DNA of 25,256 nt from positions 1-25,256 of the forward strand of contig DASYMJ010000307.1 in NCBI GenBank assembly GCA_036009105.1, written 5' to 3'. A model generated the notes under the pieces. The model searched no databases. It was not told the origin of the DNA and was given only the letters and a program-made list of their open reading frames with translations. This stretch comes from JAFAVZ01 sp036009105 (lineage in GTDB: Bacteria; Acidobacteriota; Thermoanaerobaculia; Gp7-AA8). Positions 7,265 to 14,311 of this stretch are shown here, one piece after another (within the stretch, counting starts at the first letter, position 1; each line of letters starts with the position of its first letter). The position numbers were made by a program, and so were the translations under genes.

Positions 7265-8239
7265 TCACCAGCCCAGCACGTACGCGAACACGAGCGGCGC
7301 CACGATCGATGCATCCGACTCGATGATGTGCTTCGGCGTGTCGATGCCGAGCTTCCCCCAGGTGATCTTCTCGTTCGGCACGGCGCCGGAGTACGAGCCG
7401 TAGCTGGTGGTCGAGTCGCTGATCTGGCAGAAGTAGCCCCACAGCGGGATCTCCGGACGCTGCAGGTCCTGATGGAGCATGGGGACGACGCAGATGGGGA
7501 AGTCGCCGGCGATGCCGCCGCCGATCTGGAAGAAGCCGATGGACGCCTGCTCGCTGGTCTTCGTGTAGTAGTCGGCCAGCTCGATCATGTACTCGATGCC
7601 GGTGCGCACGGTGTGCACGTTCTTCACCTCGCCGCTGATGCAGTGGCCGGAGTACATGTTGCCAAGAGTGGAGTCCTCCCAGCCGGGGACGAACATGGGG
7701 AGGTTCTTCTCCGCGGCGGCGATCATCCAGGAGCTCTTCGGATCGATCTGGTAGTACTGGCTGATGGAGCCGTCGCGCAGGATCTCGTACATGAACTGAT
7801 GGGGGAAGAGGTGCACGCCGGCCTGGTCCTTCTCCACCCAGTGCCTGAGCACCGCCGCCTCGATGCGGCGCATCGCCTCCCCTTCCGGGATGCAGGTGTC
7901 GGTGACGCGGTTCATGTGCCGCTCGAGCAGCGCCTGCTCGTCCTGCGCGGAGAGCTGGCGGTAGTGCGGCACGCGCTCGTAGTGGTCGTGCGCCACGAGG
8001 TTGAAGATGTCTTCCTCCAGGTTCGCGCCGGTGCAGCTGATGGCGTGCACCTTGTCCTGGCGGATCATCTCGGCGAGGGAGAGCCCGATCTCGGCGGTGG
8101 ACATGGCGCCGGCGAGCGTGACCAGCATCTTGTTGCCCGCGGCGAGGTGCTGGTTGTAGTCCTCCGCCGCCGCGACGAGCGCGGCGGCGTTGAAGTGACG
8201 GTAGTGATGTTTGATGAATTCAGTGATCGGTCCGGCCAT
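7265..8239 (-). CDS. Deoxyhypusine synthase-like protein
   Basis: A 324-residue protein matching the deoxyhypusine synthase fold: NKMLVTLAGAMSTAEIG near the N-terminus, CTGANLEEDIFNLVAH (NAD-site region), FQIGGGIAGDFPICVVPML, GSYSGAVPNEKITWGKL and SDASIVAPLVFA. The WGK triplet (Trp294, Lys296) corresponds to the segment carrying the reactive Lys of human DHS. The enzyme therefore probably forms a 4-aminobutyl imine from spermidine. Bacteria lack eIF5A, so the acceptor should be something else; a polyamine (homospermidine formation) is the leading possibility for bacterial DHS-like proteins. Nothing nearby suggests another polyamine gene. ATG 8239 is preceded by TACGAT at 8 nt with no Shine-Dalgarno. 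The stop (TGA on the minus strand) touches the stop of the VWA gene. Confidence 0.93.
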   Translation of the reverse strand: MAGPITEFIKHHYRHFNAAALVAAAEDYNQHLAAGNKMLVTLAGAMSTAEIGLSLAEMIRQDKVHAISCTGANLEEDIFNLVAHDHYERVPHYRQLSAQDEQALLERHMNRVTDTCIPEGEAMRRIEAAVLRHWVEKDQAGVHLFPHQFMYEILRDGSISQYYQIDPKSSWMIAAAEKNLPMFVPGWEDSTLGNMYSGHCISGEVKNVHTVRTGIEYMIELADYYTKTSEQASIGFFQIGGGIAGDFPICVVPMLHQDLQRPEIPLWGYFCQISDSTTSYGSYSGAVPNEKITWGKLGIDTPKHIIESDASIVAPLVFAYVLGW

Positions 8240-8247
8240 GGCGGCGC

Positions 8248-8253
8248 ATCGTA
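8248..8253 (-). promoter_or_regulatory. Putative leaderless -10 element TACGAT (DHS-like gene)
   Basis: On the minus strand TACGAT is followed by eight C/G bases (GCGCCGCC) and then the ATG at 8239. No ribosome-binding site fits. The same hexamer at the same distance precedes the MidA-like gene at 24888. Confidence 0.55.
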
Positions 8254-8261
8254 CAACGGCG

Positions 8262-8738
8262 CTAGGGCTTCGTCACCGTCACGGTCGTGCGCGCGGTGGC
8301 CGGCGTGCCGGTGTCGTCCGTGGCGTCGACGGTCAGCTGCGCTTCGACGTTGCCGAAGAGGCGGTCATCGGTGACGGAGTGGCGCTGGGAGAAGCGGTAG
8401 CGGAGCTCGCCGTTGGCGGGGATCGATGTCTGGAAGCCGAGGCTCTGGATCTTCGCCGCGTCGTAGCTTTCCTGGGCCACGCGGATCGAGCCGAGGGCGA
8501 GGACGTCGGCGCTGACCCGGTTGACGGTCACCGGATGGCCGCCCGTCTCCCGCACCACGACCTCGAAGGGGAACTCGTAGCGGTCGCCGCCGACATTATT
8601 GGCCACGATCGGGTTGGGGATCACCTGGATGGAGATCGCGCCGTGGCCGGGCTGGGCGGTGGAGCGTTGAGAAGTGCCGCCGCCGCCCGCGCAGGCGGCG
8701 ACGGCCCCCAGGAGAAGAAGGAATGTGAAGCGTTTCAC
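8262..8738 (-). CDS. Hypothetical lipoprotein
   Basis: With GTG 8738 as start, the product is about 158 residues and begins VKRFTFLLLLGAVAACAGGG, a lipoprotein signal peptide with lipobox VAAC (Cys16). An adjacent GTG at 8741 is an equally good start. The mature part is beta-rich: ISIQVIPNPIVANN, YEFPFEVVVRETGG and a C-terminal AQLTVDATDDTGTPATART, suggesting an immunoglobulin-like sandwich anchored in a membrane. I do not recognise a specific family. The frame extends upstream to 8864, but that part overlaps the preceding gene and would bury the lipobox, so it was not used. No clear ribosome-binding site is visible. It lies 37 nt after the DUF1579-like gene on the same strand and may be co-transcribed with it. 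Confidence 0.78.
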   Translation of the reverse strand: MKRFTFLLLLGAVAACAGGGGTSQRSTAQPGHGAISIQVIPNPIVANNVGGDRYEFPFEVVVRETGGHPVTVNRVSADVLALGSIRVAQESYDAAKIQSLGFQTSIPANGELRYRFSQRHSVTDDRLFGNVEAQLTVDATDDTGTPATARTTVTVTKP

Positions 8739-8775
8739 CACGCCAGACGCACTGCATCGAGCTTGCCAGGGACGT

Positions 8776-9279
8776 TCATTTCGTGCGCTGCAGGTCGACG
8801 TGGGCGTGGACCATCCTGTTTCCGGGCAGCATGAACATCCAGTCCTCGGCGTGATGGTCGGCATCGATGAACGTGATCACCGTGTGGTGCATGTGTCCGT
8901 ACTTCGTGCTGCCGGCCACGTCGAGGAAGTCGAACTCCAGCGCCTTTCCGTCCGCCAGCGGTTTCGCGGTCATGCGAGGCCGGTTCCCCGCGTCGCAGTA
9001 ATGCGTCAGCAGCAGGCGGTCGCCGTCCAGATAGAACATGGTGATCGGATCGTCCGGCTGTCCGCCTCCCGTCATCTCGTGCATGAGCGTGTTGCCCATG
9101 GACGTAACGCGCAGGGAGACGCGCATGGTCTGGCCTTCGATCTCCGGCTGCTTCGGGCTGGTCGTGATCGGGCCTTCCCAGGTACCGGCCAGAGTCTTCA
9201 GCTTTTCGAAGGACTTCTGCGGACCGGACTGGGCGAAGGCCGCGGTGGCGAGCGACATGAGCAAAAGAAAATGTTTCAT
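8776..9279 (-). CDS. Secreted DUF1579-like protein of unknown function
   Basis: A 167-residue protein with a signal peptide (MKHFLLLMSLATAAFAQ, cleavage near residue 16-17). The mature region starts SFEKLKTLAGTWEG, then has SMGNTLMHEMTGG, DDPITMFYLDGDRLLLTHYC and a C-terminal HTVITFIDADHHAEDWMF. LAGTWEG followed by alternating beta-strands recalls DUF1579 and lipocalin-like small barrels that may bind a small ligand. The family assignment is tentative. ATG 9279 has TACTTT 9 nt upstream and no Shine-Dalgarno. It is the first gene of a short minus-strand unit with the lipoprotein gene. Confidence 0.85.
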   Translation of the reverse strand: MKHFLLLMSLATAAFAQSGPQKSFEKLKTLAGTWEGPITTSPKQPEIEGQTMRVSLRVTSMGNTLMHEMTGGGQPDDPITMFYLDGDRLLLTHYCDAGNRPRMTAKPLADGKALEFDFLDVAGSTKYGHMHHTVITFIDADHHAEDWMFMLPGNRMVHAHVDLQRTK

Positions 9280-9288
9280 AGGGTCAGC

Positions 9289-9294
9289 AAAGTA
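9289..9294 (-). promoter_or_regulatory. Putative leaderless -10 element TACTTT (DUF1579-like gene)
   Basis: TACTTT on the minus strand is followed by 9 nt (GCTGACCCT) and the ATG at 9279. No Shine-Dalgarno is seen. No recognisable -35 lies about 17 nt further upstream. Confidence 0.4.
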
Positions 9295-9358
9295 GGTCCG
9301 CCGCCATGCGTGGGGACGATGCCTGCGACGAACGGCGCTCCGGTGCGACGAAGCGCCG

Positions 9359-10135
9359 CTACATCTGACGGAAGAGGTGGAGGTAGCTGCGGCTGACGGG
9401 CAGCACCTCTTTGCGTCCCTTCAGATGGATCTCGGCCGTCTCGTTGTCGAGCCGCCGGACATGGCTGATCACGGCCAGGTTGACCACGACCGAGCGATGC
9501 ACCTGCGCGAACCGCGCCGGATCGAGCTGCGCGACGAGCTCCTTCAGCGCGATGCGAACCACCGCCTCCGCCGCCTGGCCGCCCTCGCCCCGCCAGGCGA
9601 CCAGCGTGTATTTGGCGTCCGAGCGGAGGTAGTCGATATCCTCCACCGCGATCAGGCGCACGGTCTGCCCGACCTGCGCGCGAAGCCAGCGCAGCGGCGC
9701 CGGCGAGCGCATCTGCGCGAGCTGCGCCGTGAGCTGTTCCAGCAGCGCCTCCGTATTCACCGCCGGCCTCGCGGCCTGCAGCCGCTCCTTGAGGCGAGCC
9801 ACGGTTTCGGCCAGCCGCGCCGGCTCTACTGGCTTGAGCAGGTAATCGAGCACGCCCTGCGCGAAGGCCTGCACGGCGTAGTGGTCGTACGCGGTGACGA
9901 ACACCAGATGGGCGCGACGGCCGATGTGGTTCGCCGCGTCCATGCCGGAGAGACCCGGCATGTGGACGTCGAGGAAGCAGACGTCCGGCCGCCGCGCTTC
10001 GAAGAGGCTGATGGCCTCGCGGCCGTTGCGCGCCTGGGCGATGACGTCGAGCTCCGGCCAAGCCTGCCCGAGCTGCCGGGCCAGCGCTTCGCGGAGCAGC
10101 GGCTCATCGTCGGCGATCAACGCGGTCGGACGCAT
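9359..10135 (-). CDS. LytTR-family response regulator
   Basis: A 258-residue two-domain regulator. The receiver domain has the acidic pocket (ADDEP near residues 8-12), phospho-acceptor Asp56 in CFLDVHMPG, Thr in VFVTAYD and Lys in YLLKPV. After a linker with a short helical stretch (LLEQLTAQLAQM) comes a LytTR DNA-binding domain: VEDIDYLRSDAKYTLV, then RFAQVHRSVVVNLAVI and LPVSRSYLHLFRQM. ATG 10135 is preferred over GTG 10138 because it overlaps the kinase stop in TGATG, the usual coupled arrangement. With the upstream kinase it forms a LytS/LytR-type two-component system. A weak GC hairpin (9333-9358) lies just past the stop without a T run. Targets are unknown; the redox operon directly upstream is one candidate. 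Confidence 0.95.
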   Translation of the reverse strand: MRPTALIADDEPLLREALARQLGQAWPELDVIAQARNGREAISLFEARRPDVCFLDVHMPGLSGMDAANHIGRRAHLVFVTAYDHYAVQAFAQGVLDYLLKPVEPARLAETVARLKERLQAARPAVNTEALLEQLTAQLAQMRSPAPLRWLRAQVGQTVRLIAVEDIDYLRSDAKYTLVAWRGEGGQAAEAVVRIALKELVAQLDPARFAQVHRSVVVNLAVISHVRRLDNETAEIHLKGRKEVLPVSRSYLHLFRQM

Positions 10136-11154
10136 CACGCCGCAGGAAGCTCCACCTCGGCGAGAACGCCGCCGGGCTCCCGTGCGGTCACGCGCAGTTG
10201 CGCATCGCCGCCGAAGCTCAGTTGCAGACGCTCGCGCAGGGTCGCCAGGCCCGTTCCCAGTCCCTGATCCGTCTGGCGCAGTCCGACGCCGCTGTCGCTG
10301 ACGCGGATCAGGCAGCGGCTGCCGCGCCGTTGCACGTGAACCTCGATCCGGCCTCCTTCTTCACTCGGGTCGATGCCGTGGCGTACGGCGTTCTCCACGA
10401 GCGTCAGCAGCGTCGTCGGCGGGCAGCGCAGCGCGAGCGCCGATTCGTCCACGTGCAGCTCGAAGGTCAGCCGGTCGGGCATGCGCATGTGCATCAGCTC
10501 GAGATATGCCTCGACCAGCTGCAATTCGCGGCCGAGGGTTGCGGCGGGCTCGTGAAGAAGCGGGACGGCGGCGCGGAGATAGCCGATGAGACTCCGCAGC
10601 ACCGCGGAAGCTTGCGGTGAGCCGGCGTCGACGAGCGCCTGGATATTGGCCAGCGTGTTGAACAAAAAGTGCGGTGCGACCTGCGCCTGCAACAGGTGCA
10701 GACGGGCGTTGCTCCGCTCCAGCTCGAAGGCGAGCGCCTGATGGCGGGCCAAAGCGTCTTTCTGGCGCACCAGCGCCGCCAGGGCGGCCCATGGCGCCAC
10801 GAGCAGTGAGAAGACGGCCAGCGCCAGGAAGCCCTCCAGCCGGTCCTTGTCCTGCCAGAACGGCGGCGCGCCCGATTCCGTGGAGATCAGGTAGATGGCG
10901 AATGTGGCGAGCGGCATCGCCACCGCGACGCCCACCACCTGCAACACCCAGCGGGCGAGCCAGGCCGGCAGCCGCTTCGGCCACCACTCCAGGAGGCTGT
11001 ACATCAGCAGCGCGATCAGCCCCAGGGCCACGGTGCGGATCAGCAGCGAGGCCGTGCTCGACTTCCAGCCGAGAGCGAGCAGGAGGCCGAGAACGATGGA
11101 AAGGGCCAGCGCGAAGCCCACACGCCGCATCGCGGGAGCGGCAGATTCGAGCAT
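10135..11154 (-). CDS. LytS/YehU-type sensor histidine kinase
   Basis: A 339-residue membrane kinase. It has about four transmembrane segments in residues 12-125 (VGFALALSIVLGLLLALGW; TVALGLIALLMYSLL; VLQVVGVAVAMPLATFAIYL; FLALAVFSLLVAPWAAL). The His_kinase motif APHFLFNTLANIQALV follows with phospho-acceptor His162, then the HATPase domain with N-box LVENAVRHGI, DSGVGL and GTGLATLRERL. There is no large sensor domain, so the signal is probably sensed in or near the membrane. ATG 11154 is chosen because TATCCT lies 6 nt upstream with no Shine-Dalgarno; ATG 11181 in the same frame is the alternative and would add nine residues. The response regulator overlaps its stop by 1 nt. Confidence 0.93.
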   Translation of the reverse strand: MLESAAPAMRRVGFALALSIVLGLLLALGWKSSTASLLIRTVALGLIALLMYSLLEWWPKRLPAWLARWVLQVVGVAVAMPLATFAIYLISTESGAPPFWQDKDRLEGFLALAVFSLLVAPWAALAALVRQKDALARHQALAFELERSNARLHLLQAQVAPHFLFNTLANIQALVDAGSPQASAVLRSLIGYLRAAVPLLHEPAATLGRELQLVEAYLELMHMRMPDRLTFELHVDESALALRCPPTTLLTLVENAVRHGIDPSEEGGRIEVHVQRRGSRCLIRVSDSGVGLRQTDQGLGTGLATLRERLQLSFGGDAQLRVTAREPGGVLAEVELPAA

Positions 11155-11182
11155 GGCGCGAGGATACTCGCATCGCGCCATG
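11152..11182. promoter_or_regulatory. Inverted repeat and -10-like TATCCT at the kinase start
   Basis: CATGGCGCGA (11152-11161) and TCGCGCCATG (11173-11182) are perfect 10-bp inverted arms separated by 11 nt. They surround the hexamer TATCCT (minus strand, 11161-11166), which ends 6 nt before the ATG at 11154. This layout could be an operator over a leaderless promoter. It could also be a chance consequence of two in-frame ATGs in similar context. Confidence 0.4.
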
Positions 11183-11198
11183 CCCGCTGCCCGCCAGG

Positions 11199-11753
11199 CT
11201 AGTGCGTCATGCCGCCCATGTCATGCAACGTCACCACGCCGCACGCGATGCGCGCGCCGGCGTTGCCGCTCGGCTGCGTGGTCAGGTCATCCGCATTCGC
11301 GTGCAGGATCACGGCATGGCCGGCGACCGAGGTCGGGCCGGCGGCGACCGTGATCGCGCGGGTCGTAAAGTGAGCGTGCACGTCGCCGTTGGCATCCGCC
11401 GTCACGTTGCCGAAGTCGCCGGCGTGATGCGACGAAGCCTCGGGCGCGCCGTGCGGCATGTTCGTCGGGTTGTAGTGGCCGCCGGCGGCGTTGCCGTTGT
11501 CGCCGCAGTCGCCCTTGTCGTGGACGTGGAAGCCGTGCGTGCCGGCCGGGACGCCGGTGAGGTCGGCCTGCACGTCGACCGAGCCGTCCGCGAGCTGCTG
11601 GAAGTGCACCATCCCCTGCGCCGTCGACGCGGACGCGGAGGGGGCGAGCATGGTCATGGCCATCGGGCCACCACCGCTGCTCGTCGAGCTGGCGCATGCC
11701 GCCATGAGCGCCAGAGACATCAGGACCACCAGGGGCACCAGGACTTTCTTCAT
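11199..11753 (-). CDS. sodC: Cu/Zn superoxide dismutase, lipoprotein
   Basis: A 184-residue protein that dismutates superoxide outside the cytoplasm. The signal is a lipoprotein type (MKKVLVPLVVLMSLALMAAC, Cys20). Metal ligands are all visible: GFHVHDKGDC (two His), GGHYNP, PHGAP, HHAGDFGN (His and Asp) and GHAVILHANADD. The structural disulphide pair is GDC and IAC. Length fits bacterial SodC. ATG 11753 has a strong GGAGGA 4 nt upstream, and that segment encodes the last residues of the YdjY-like protein, whose stop overlaps the ATG (ATGA). It is therefore the third gene of a translationally coupled redox operon. Confidence 0.96.
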   Translation of the reverse strand: MKKVLVPLVVLMSLALMAACASSTSSGGGPMAMTMLAPSASASTAQGMVHFQQLADGSVDVQADLTGVPAGTHGFHVHDKGDCGDNGNAAGGHYNPTNMPHGAPEASSHHAGDFGNVTADANGDVHAHFTTRAITVAAGPTSVAGHAVILHANADDLTTQPSGNAGARIACGVVTLHDMGGMTH

Positions 11754-12373
11754 CGTTCCTCCAATCGTGGTTTCAGAATGACCGTAACTTTCATCCCCTT
11801 TTTCGGGAGCTTGTCCGGGTTCGATGTGTAGACCGGGCCGTCGCGTACCCAGTCGCGGATGGGGTGGGCGTGATTGCCCACCGCGCCGCCGGGACAGGAG
11901 TAGAGGCAAACAATGCACCCGGATTGGAAGTCCTTCTGGAACCGCTCGTTGCCGCCGTAGCGGAAGTCGAGCAGCGGCGCCGGTTTGCCCGCTTCCAGGA
12001 GCACCGCGGCGAGCGGCACGCGCCGGCCGTCGAACTCGAGGAAGACGTCGATGGGCGTCCCTTCCACCCGCTTGTCCGGCTCGTGATTCGCCGCATCCTC
12101 GCGCGCGTTCCACGAGTCCTCGGTCAGGTTCTCGCCTCGCTTCGCGCCGAGGGAGTCGAGGGCGAGGCGGACGTCATGATCGCTGACCTCGGAGACGAAG
12201 AGCGCCCACGGCCAGGCCCGTCCGCCGCGCCAGACGATGGCGTGATGCCCTTTCACCCCGAAGGGGCGGGACATGGCGGAGGGCTGCACCGAGACAGGGA
12301 TGCGCACTTCGCGATGCGGCCGGTCGATGACGGGTTGCACTGCGAACAGGATCGATGCGAGGAGGAGGCTCAT
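11750..12373 (-). CDS. YdjY-like secreted Cys-motif protein
   Basis: A 207-residue protein with a hydrophobic N-terminus (MSLLLASILFAVQ) that looks like a signal peptide or anchor. The conserved-looking core has VKGHHAIVWRGGRAWPWALF, TPIDVFLEFDGRRVPL, and the cysteine block SGCIVCLYSCPGGAVGNH (CxxCxxxC) near residues 150-170. This resembles the YdjY domain, thought to be an iron-sulphur or ferredoxin-like redox domain; the assignment is from recall and moderately sure. ATG 12373 overlaps the stop of the FAD oxidoreductase (ATGA), and its own stop overlaps the sodC start (ATGA). A long open frame continues upstream in the same frame, but it is an antisense-like shadow inside the oxidoreductase gene. 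A role in electron transfer with the two flanking redox enzymes is inferred. Confidence 0.85.
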   Translation of the reverse strand: MSLLLASILFAVQPVIDRPHREVRIPVSVQPSAMSRPFGVKGHHAIVWRGGRAWPWALFVSEVSDHDVRLALDSLGAKRGENLTEDSWNAREDAANHEPDKRVEGTPIDVFLEFDGRRVPLAAVLLEAGKPAPLLDFRYGGNERFQKDFQSGCIVCLYSCPGGAVGNHAHPIRDWVRDGPVYTSNPDKLPKKGMKVTVILKPRLEER

Positions 12374-13821
12374 TGCGACCAGGCGGCGATCCGCTTGCCC
12401 ACCGCCCCGATCCAGCTCGTCGCCACGTTCTGATAATAGAGCGAGGCCGCCTTCTGCACGGCATCGGCGAGGGAGGGGTAGGGCGAGACGAGCTGAGCCA
12501 GCTCGCCGATCTTCACCCCTTTCTTGCGGGCCAGGACCAGCTCCTCGATCAGGGTGGAGGCGTTCGAGCAGAGCGCGTGTGCGCCGAGGATGCGGCCTTT
12601 CGGATCGCAGACGAATTTGACGAAGCCCTTCGTGGAGCGGTCCACCACGGCGCGGTCGACGTCCGCCATCTCCACCTCGTACGTCCGGACGTTTCCCTCG
12701 CCGAGCTCCTTCTTCGCCTCCGCTTCCGTCCAGCCGATGTGCCCCACTTCGGGGTCGGTGTAGAGGCCCCAGGGGATGTGCTCGTAAGTGACGGGCGAGC
12801 GGCCGGGGAAGAGCATGTTGCGCACGAGCTTCACCGCCTCGTAGGCGGCCACGTGCGTGAACTGCATCCCGCCGTGGACATCGCCGCAGGCCCAGATGCG
12901 CGGCACGGAGGTCTGCAGGTATTTGTCGACCTTCACGAACGAGCGCTCCAGCTGCACGCCCGCTTCCTCCAGCCCGAGGTTCTCCGTGTTGCCGCGGCGT
13001 CCGGAGGCCACGAAGAGCTCGTCGGCGCTGAGCTCCTCCGTCTCGCCGTTCTTCGTCTCGATGCGCGCGATCTTCTTTCCATCGGCCAGGCGCACCGACT
13101 TCACCGCCCACCCGGTGCGGATCGCGATGCCTTCTTCGGAGAGGATCCGGCGCACGCGAGCGATCACCGCCGCGTCTTCCTTGTTGATGATCTCGTCCAG
13201 CGTCTCCACCACCGTCACGGCGCAGCCGAAGCGGCGGAAGATCTGGGCGAACTCGATGCCGATGTAGCCGCCGCCGAGGATGAGGAGCGATTGCGGGAAG
13301 TGATCGCGGCCGAGGAAAGAGGCGTGGTCGATGAAGCCGTGCTCCTTCAGCCCGTCGACGGGCGGCACGGAGGTGCGCGAGCCGGTGGCGATGACGACGT
13401 CCCTGGCGAGGAGGCGCCGGCCGTTCACCTCGACTTCGTTGCGGGCGACGAGGCGGGCCGTGCCTTCGATGACGTCGATGCCGAGCTTGCGGAACTTCTC
13501 CGGATCGTCGTGCCTGGCCGTGATGCGCCGCGCCTCGCGCATGGAGTCCATCACCGACTTCGGCGTGATGCGCGGCTCGATCGCCTCCAGCCCCCAGGCA
13601 TCGGCATGGCGCATCTGATGGGCGAGCCTGGCCGAGGCGACGAGCGCCTTGGTGGGGACGCAGCCGGTCCAGAGGCAGTCGCCGCCGAGCGCCTCGCGCT
13701 CGATCATGGCCACCTTGCGCCCCAGGCGCGCGCAGCCGGAGGAGGTGACCAGGCCGGCGGTGCCGCCGCCGATCACCACGACGTCGAAGTTCTCTGGCAC
13801 GTGCTGGATTGTATGGCTCAA
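12370..13821 (-). CDS. MerA/Lpd-like FAD-dependent pyridine nucleotide-disulphide oxidoreductase
   Basis: A 483-residue flavoprotein. The FAD motif VVVIGGGTAGL is near residues 14-24. The redox-active disulphide is GGDCLWTGCVPTK (Cys49, Cys54). The NAD(P) motif is ILGGGYIGIEFAQ, the second FAD contact is IWACGDVHGG, and a C-terminal dimerisation domain follows. Lipoamide dehydrogenase has HPxxxE near the C-terminus as the catalytic His-Glu pair; here the segment is SPYPSLADA, with Tyr in place of His. Tyr is found at this place in mercuric reductase-type enzymes, but the C-terminal Cys pair and the NmerA domain are missing. The substrate is therefore unknown. The start is TTG 13821, with AGGA about 7 nt upstream; GTG 13800 is the alternative. 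It is the first gene of the coupled operon with the YdjY-like gene and sodC. Confidence 0.9.
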   Translation of the reverse strand: MSHTIQHVPENFDVVVIGGGTAGLVTSSGCARLGRKVAMIEREALGGDCLWTGCVPTKALVASARLAHQMRHADAWGLEAIEPRITPKSVMDSMREARRITARHDDPEKFRKLGIDVIEGTARLVARNEVEVNGRRLLARDVVIATGSRTSVPPVDGLKEHGFIDHASFLGRDHFPQSLLILGGGYIGIEFAQIFRRFGCAVTVVETLDEIINKEDAAVIARVRRILSEEGIAIRTGWAVKSVRLADGKKIARIETKNGETEELSADELFVASGRRGNTENLGLEEAGVQLERSFVKVDKYLQTSVPRIWACGDVHGGMQFTHVAAYEAVKLVRNMLFPGRSPVTYEHIPWGLYTDPEVGHIGWTEAEAKKELGEGNVRTYEVEMADVDRAVVDRSTKGFVKFVCDPKGRILGAHALCSNASTLIEELVLARKKGVKIGELAQLVSPYPSLADAVQKAASLYYQNVATSWIGAVGKRIAAWSQ

Positions 13822-13822
13822 A

Positions 13823-13908
13823 TGTCATCCTGAGGCGCGCAGACGCCGAACGGATCTCCCGGCAAGTGCGAGGGGATCCTTCGTCGTCTGCGCGACTTCA
13901 GGATGACA
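13823..13908. repeat. MITE-like imperfect inverted repeat (TGTCATCCTGA ends)
   Basis: About 86 bp with outer ends TGTCATCCTGA and TCAGGATGACA and imperfect arms about 40 nt long; inside are matching CGCGCAGACG / CGTCTGCGCG blocks. It sits between two minus-strand genes. The 13898-13908 end encodes the last residues and TGA stop of the YjbQ-family gene. The 13823 end supplies AGGA just upstream of the oxidoreductase start. Elements with such TCATCCTGAG ends are widespread in many bacterial genomes. Confidence 0.85.
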
Positions 13909-14299
13909 GCTCAACGTACACCGTCACCTTCCGCTCCCGCGGCCCGTCCAGCTCCACGAAATACACGCCCTGCCACCGCCCGAGGACGAGCTTGCCGTTG
14001 CGATAGGGCCAGGAGAGGGAGCAGCCGATCAGCATGGACAGGAAATGCGCGTCGGAGTTGCCTTCGCCGTGGCGGAAGGGGACGTTCGGGACGAGCGCGC
14101 GCAGCGCCTTCACCAGGTCGGCCGGGACGTCCGGGTCGGCGTTCTCGTTGACCGAGATGGCGCACGTCGTGTGCGGCACGATGATGGTGCAGATGCCGTC
14201 GCCGCCGGTCATTTCGCCGAGGGCGCGCTGCACCTGCGCGGTCACGAGCACGATCTGCTCGCGCTCGGCCGTCCGCACCGCAAACGTCTGTTCTTTCAT
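13898..14299 (-). CDS. YjbQ / UPF0047 family protein (secondary thiamine-phosphate synthase type)
   Basis: A 133-residue protein, the normal length for the family. Signature blocks are IIVPHTTCAISVNENADPD, RHGEGNSDAHFLSMLIG and GRWQGVYFVELDGPR, whose His, Asp and Glu residues probably bind metal. Family members are trimeric and have weak thiamine-phosphate synthase activity in vivo in E. coli complementation; the true role is unclear. ATG 14299 has TATGCT 6 nt upstream and no Shine-Dalgarno. It is divergent from the Ser/Thr kinase gene, and the two -10-like elements overlap. The final residues and stop codon are encoded by the end of an inserted repeat. Confidence 0.93.
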   Translation of the reverse strand: MKEQTFAVRTAEREQIVLVTAQVQRALGEMTGGDGICTIIVPHTTCAISVNENADPDVPADLVKALRALVPNVPFRHGEGNSDAHFLSMLIGCSLSWPYRNGKLVLGRWQGVYFVELDGPRERKVTVYVELSS

Positions 14300-14305
14300 C
14301 GGCGG

Positions 14306-14311
14306 AGCATA
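14306..14311 (-). promoter_or_regulatory. Putative leaderless -10 element TATGCT (YjbQ gene)
   Basis: TATGCT on the minus strand ends 6 nt before the ATG at 14299 (spacer CCGCCG). It overlaps by 2 nt the divergent TATAAT at 14310. Confidence 0.4.

Noticed and set aside
8739..8864. Upstream start for the lipoprotein gene
   Set aside because: It would overlap the preceding gene and hide a clear lipobox signal. The added residues are not signal-like.
12370..13821. Naming the flavoprotein mercuric reductase (merA)
   Set aside because: There is no NmerA domain and no C-terminal Cys pair, and no other mer gene is near. The Tyr in place of His alone is not enough.
12374..13828. Upstream extension of the YdjY-like frame to give a 692-residue protein
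   Set aside because: The extra 485 codons are Arg/Ala/Gly-rich nonsense lying in another frame of the oxidoreductase gene. The real start at 12373 has a signal-like N-terminus and an ATGA overlap.
13823..13908. Inverted repeat as a CRISPR or attenuator
   Set aside because: There is only one unit, with no regular spacers and no T run. The TCATCCTGAG-type ends mark it as a dispersed repeat.
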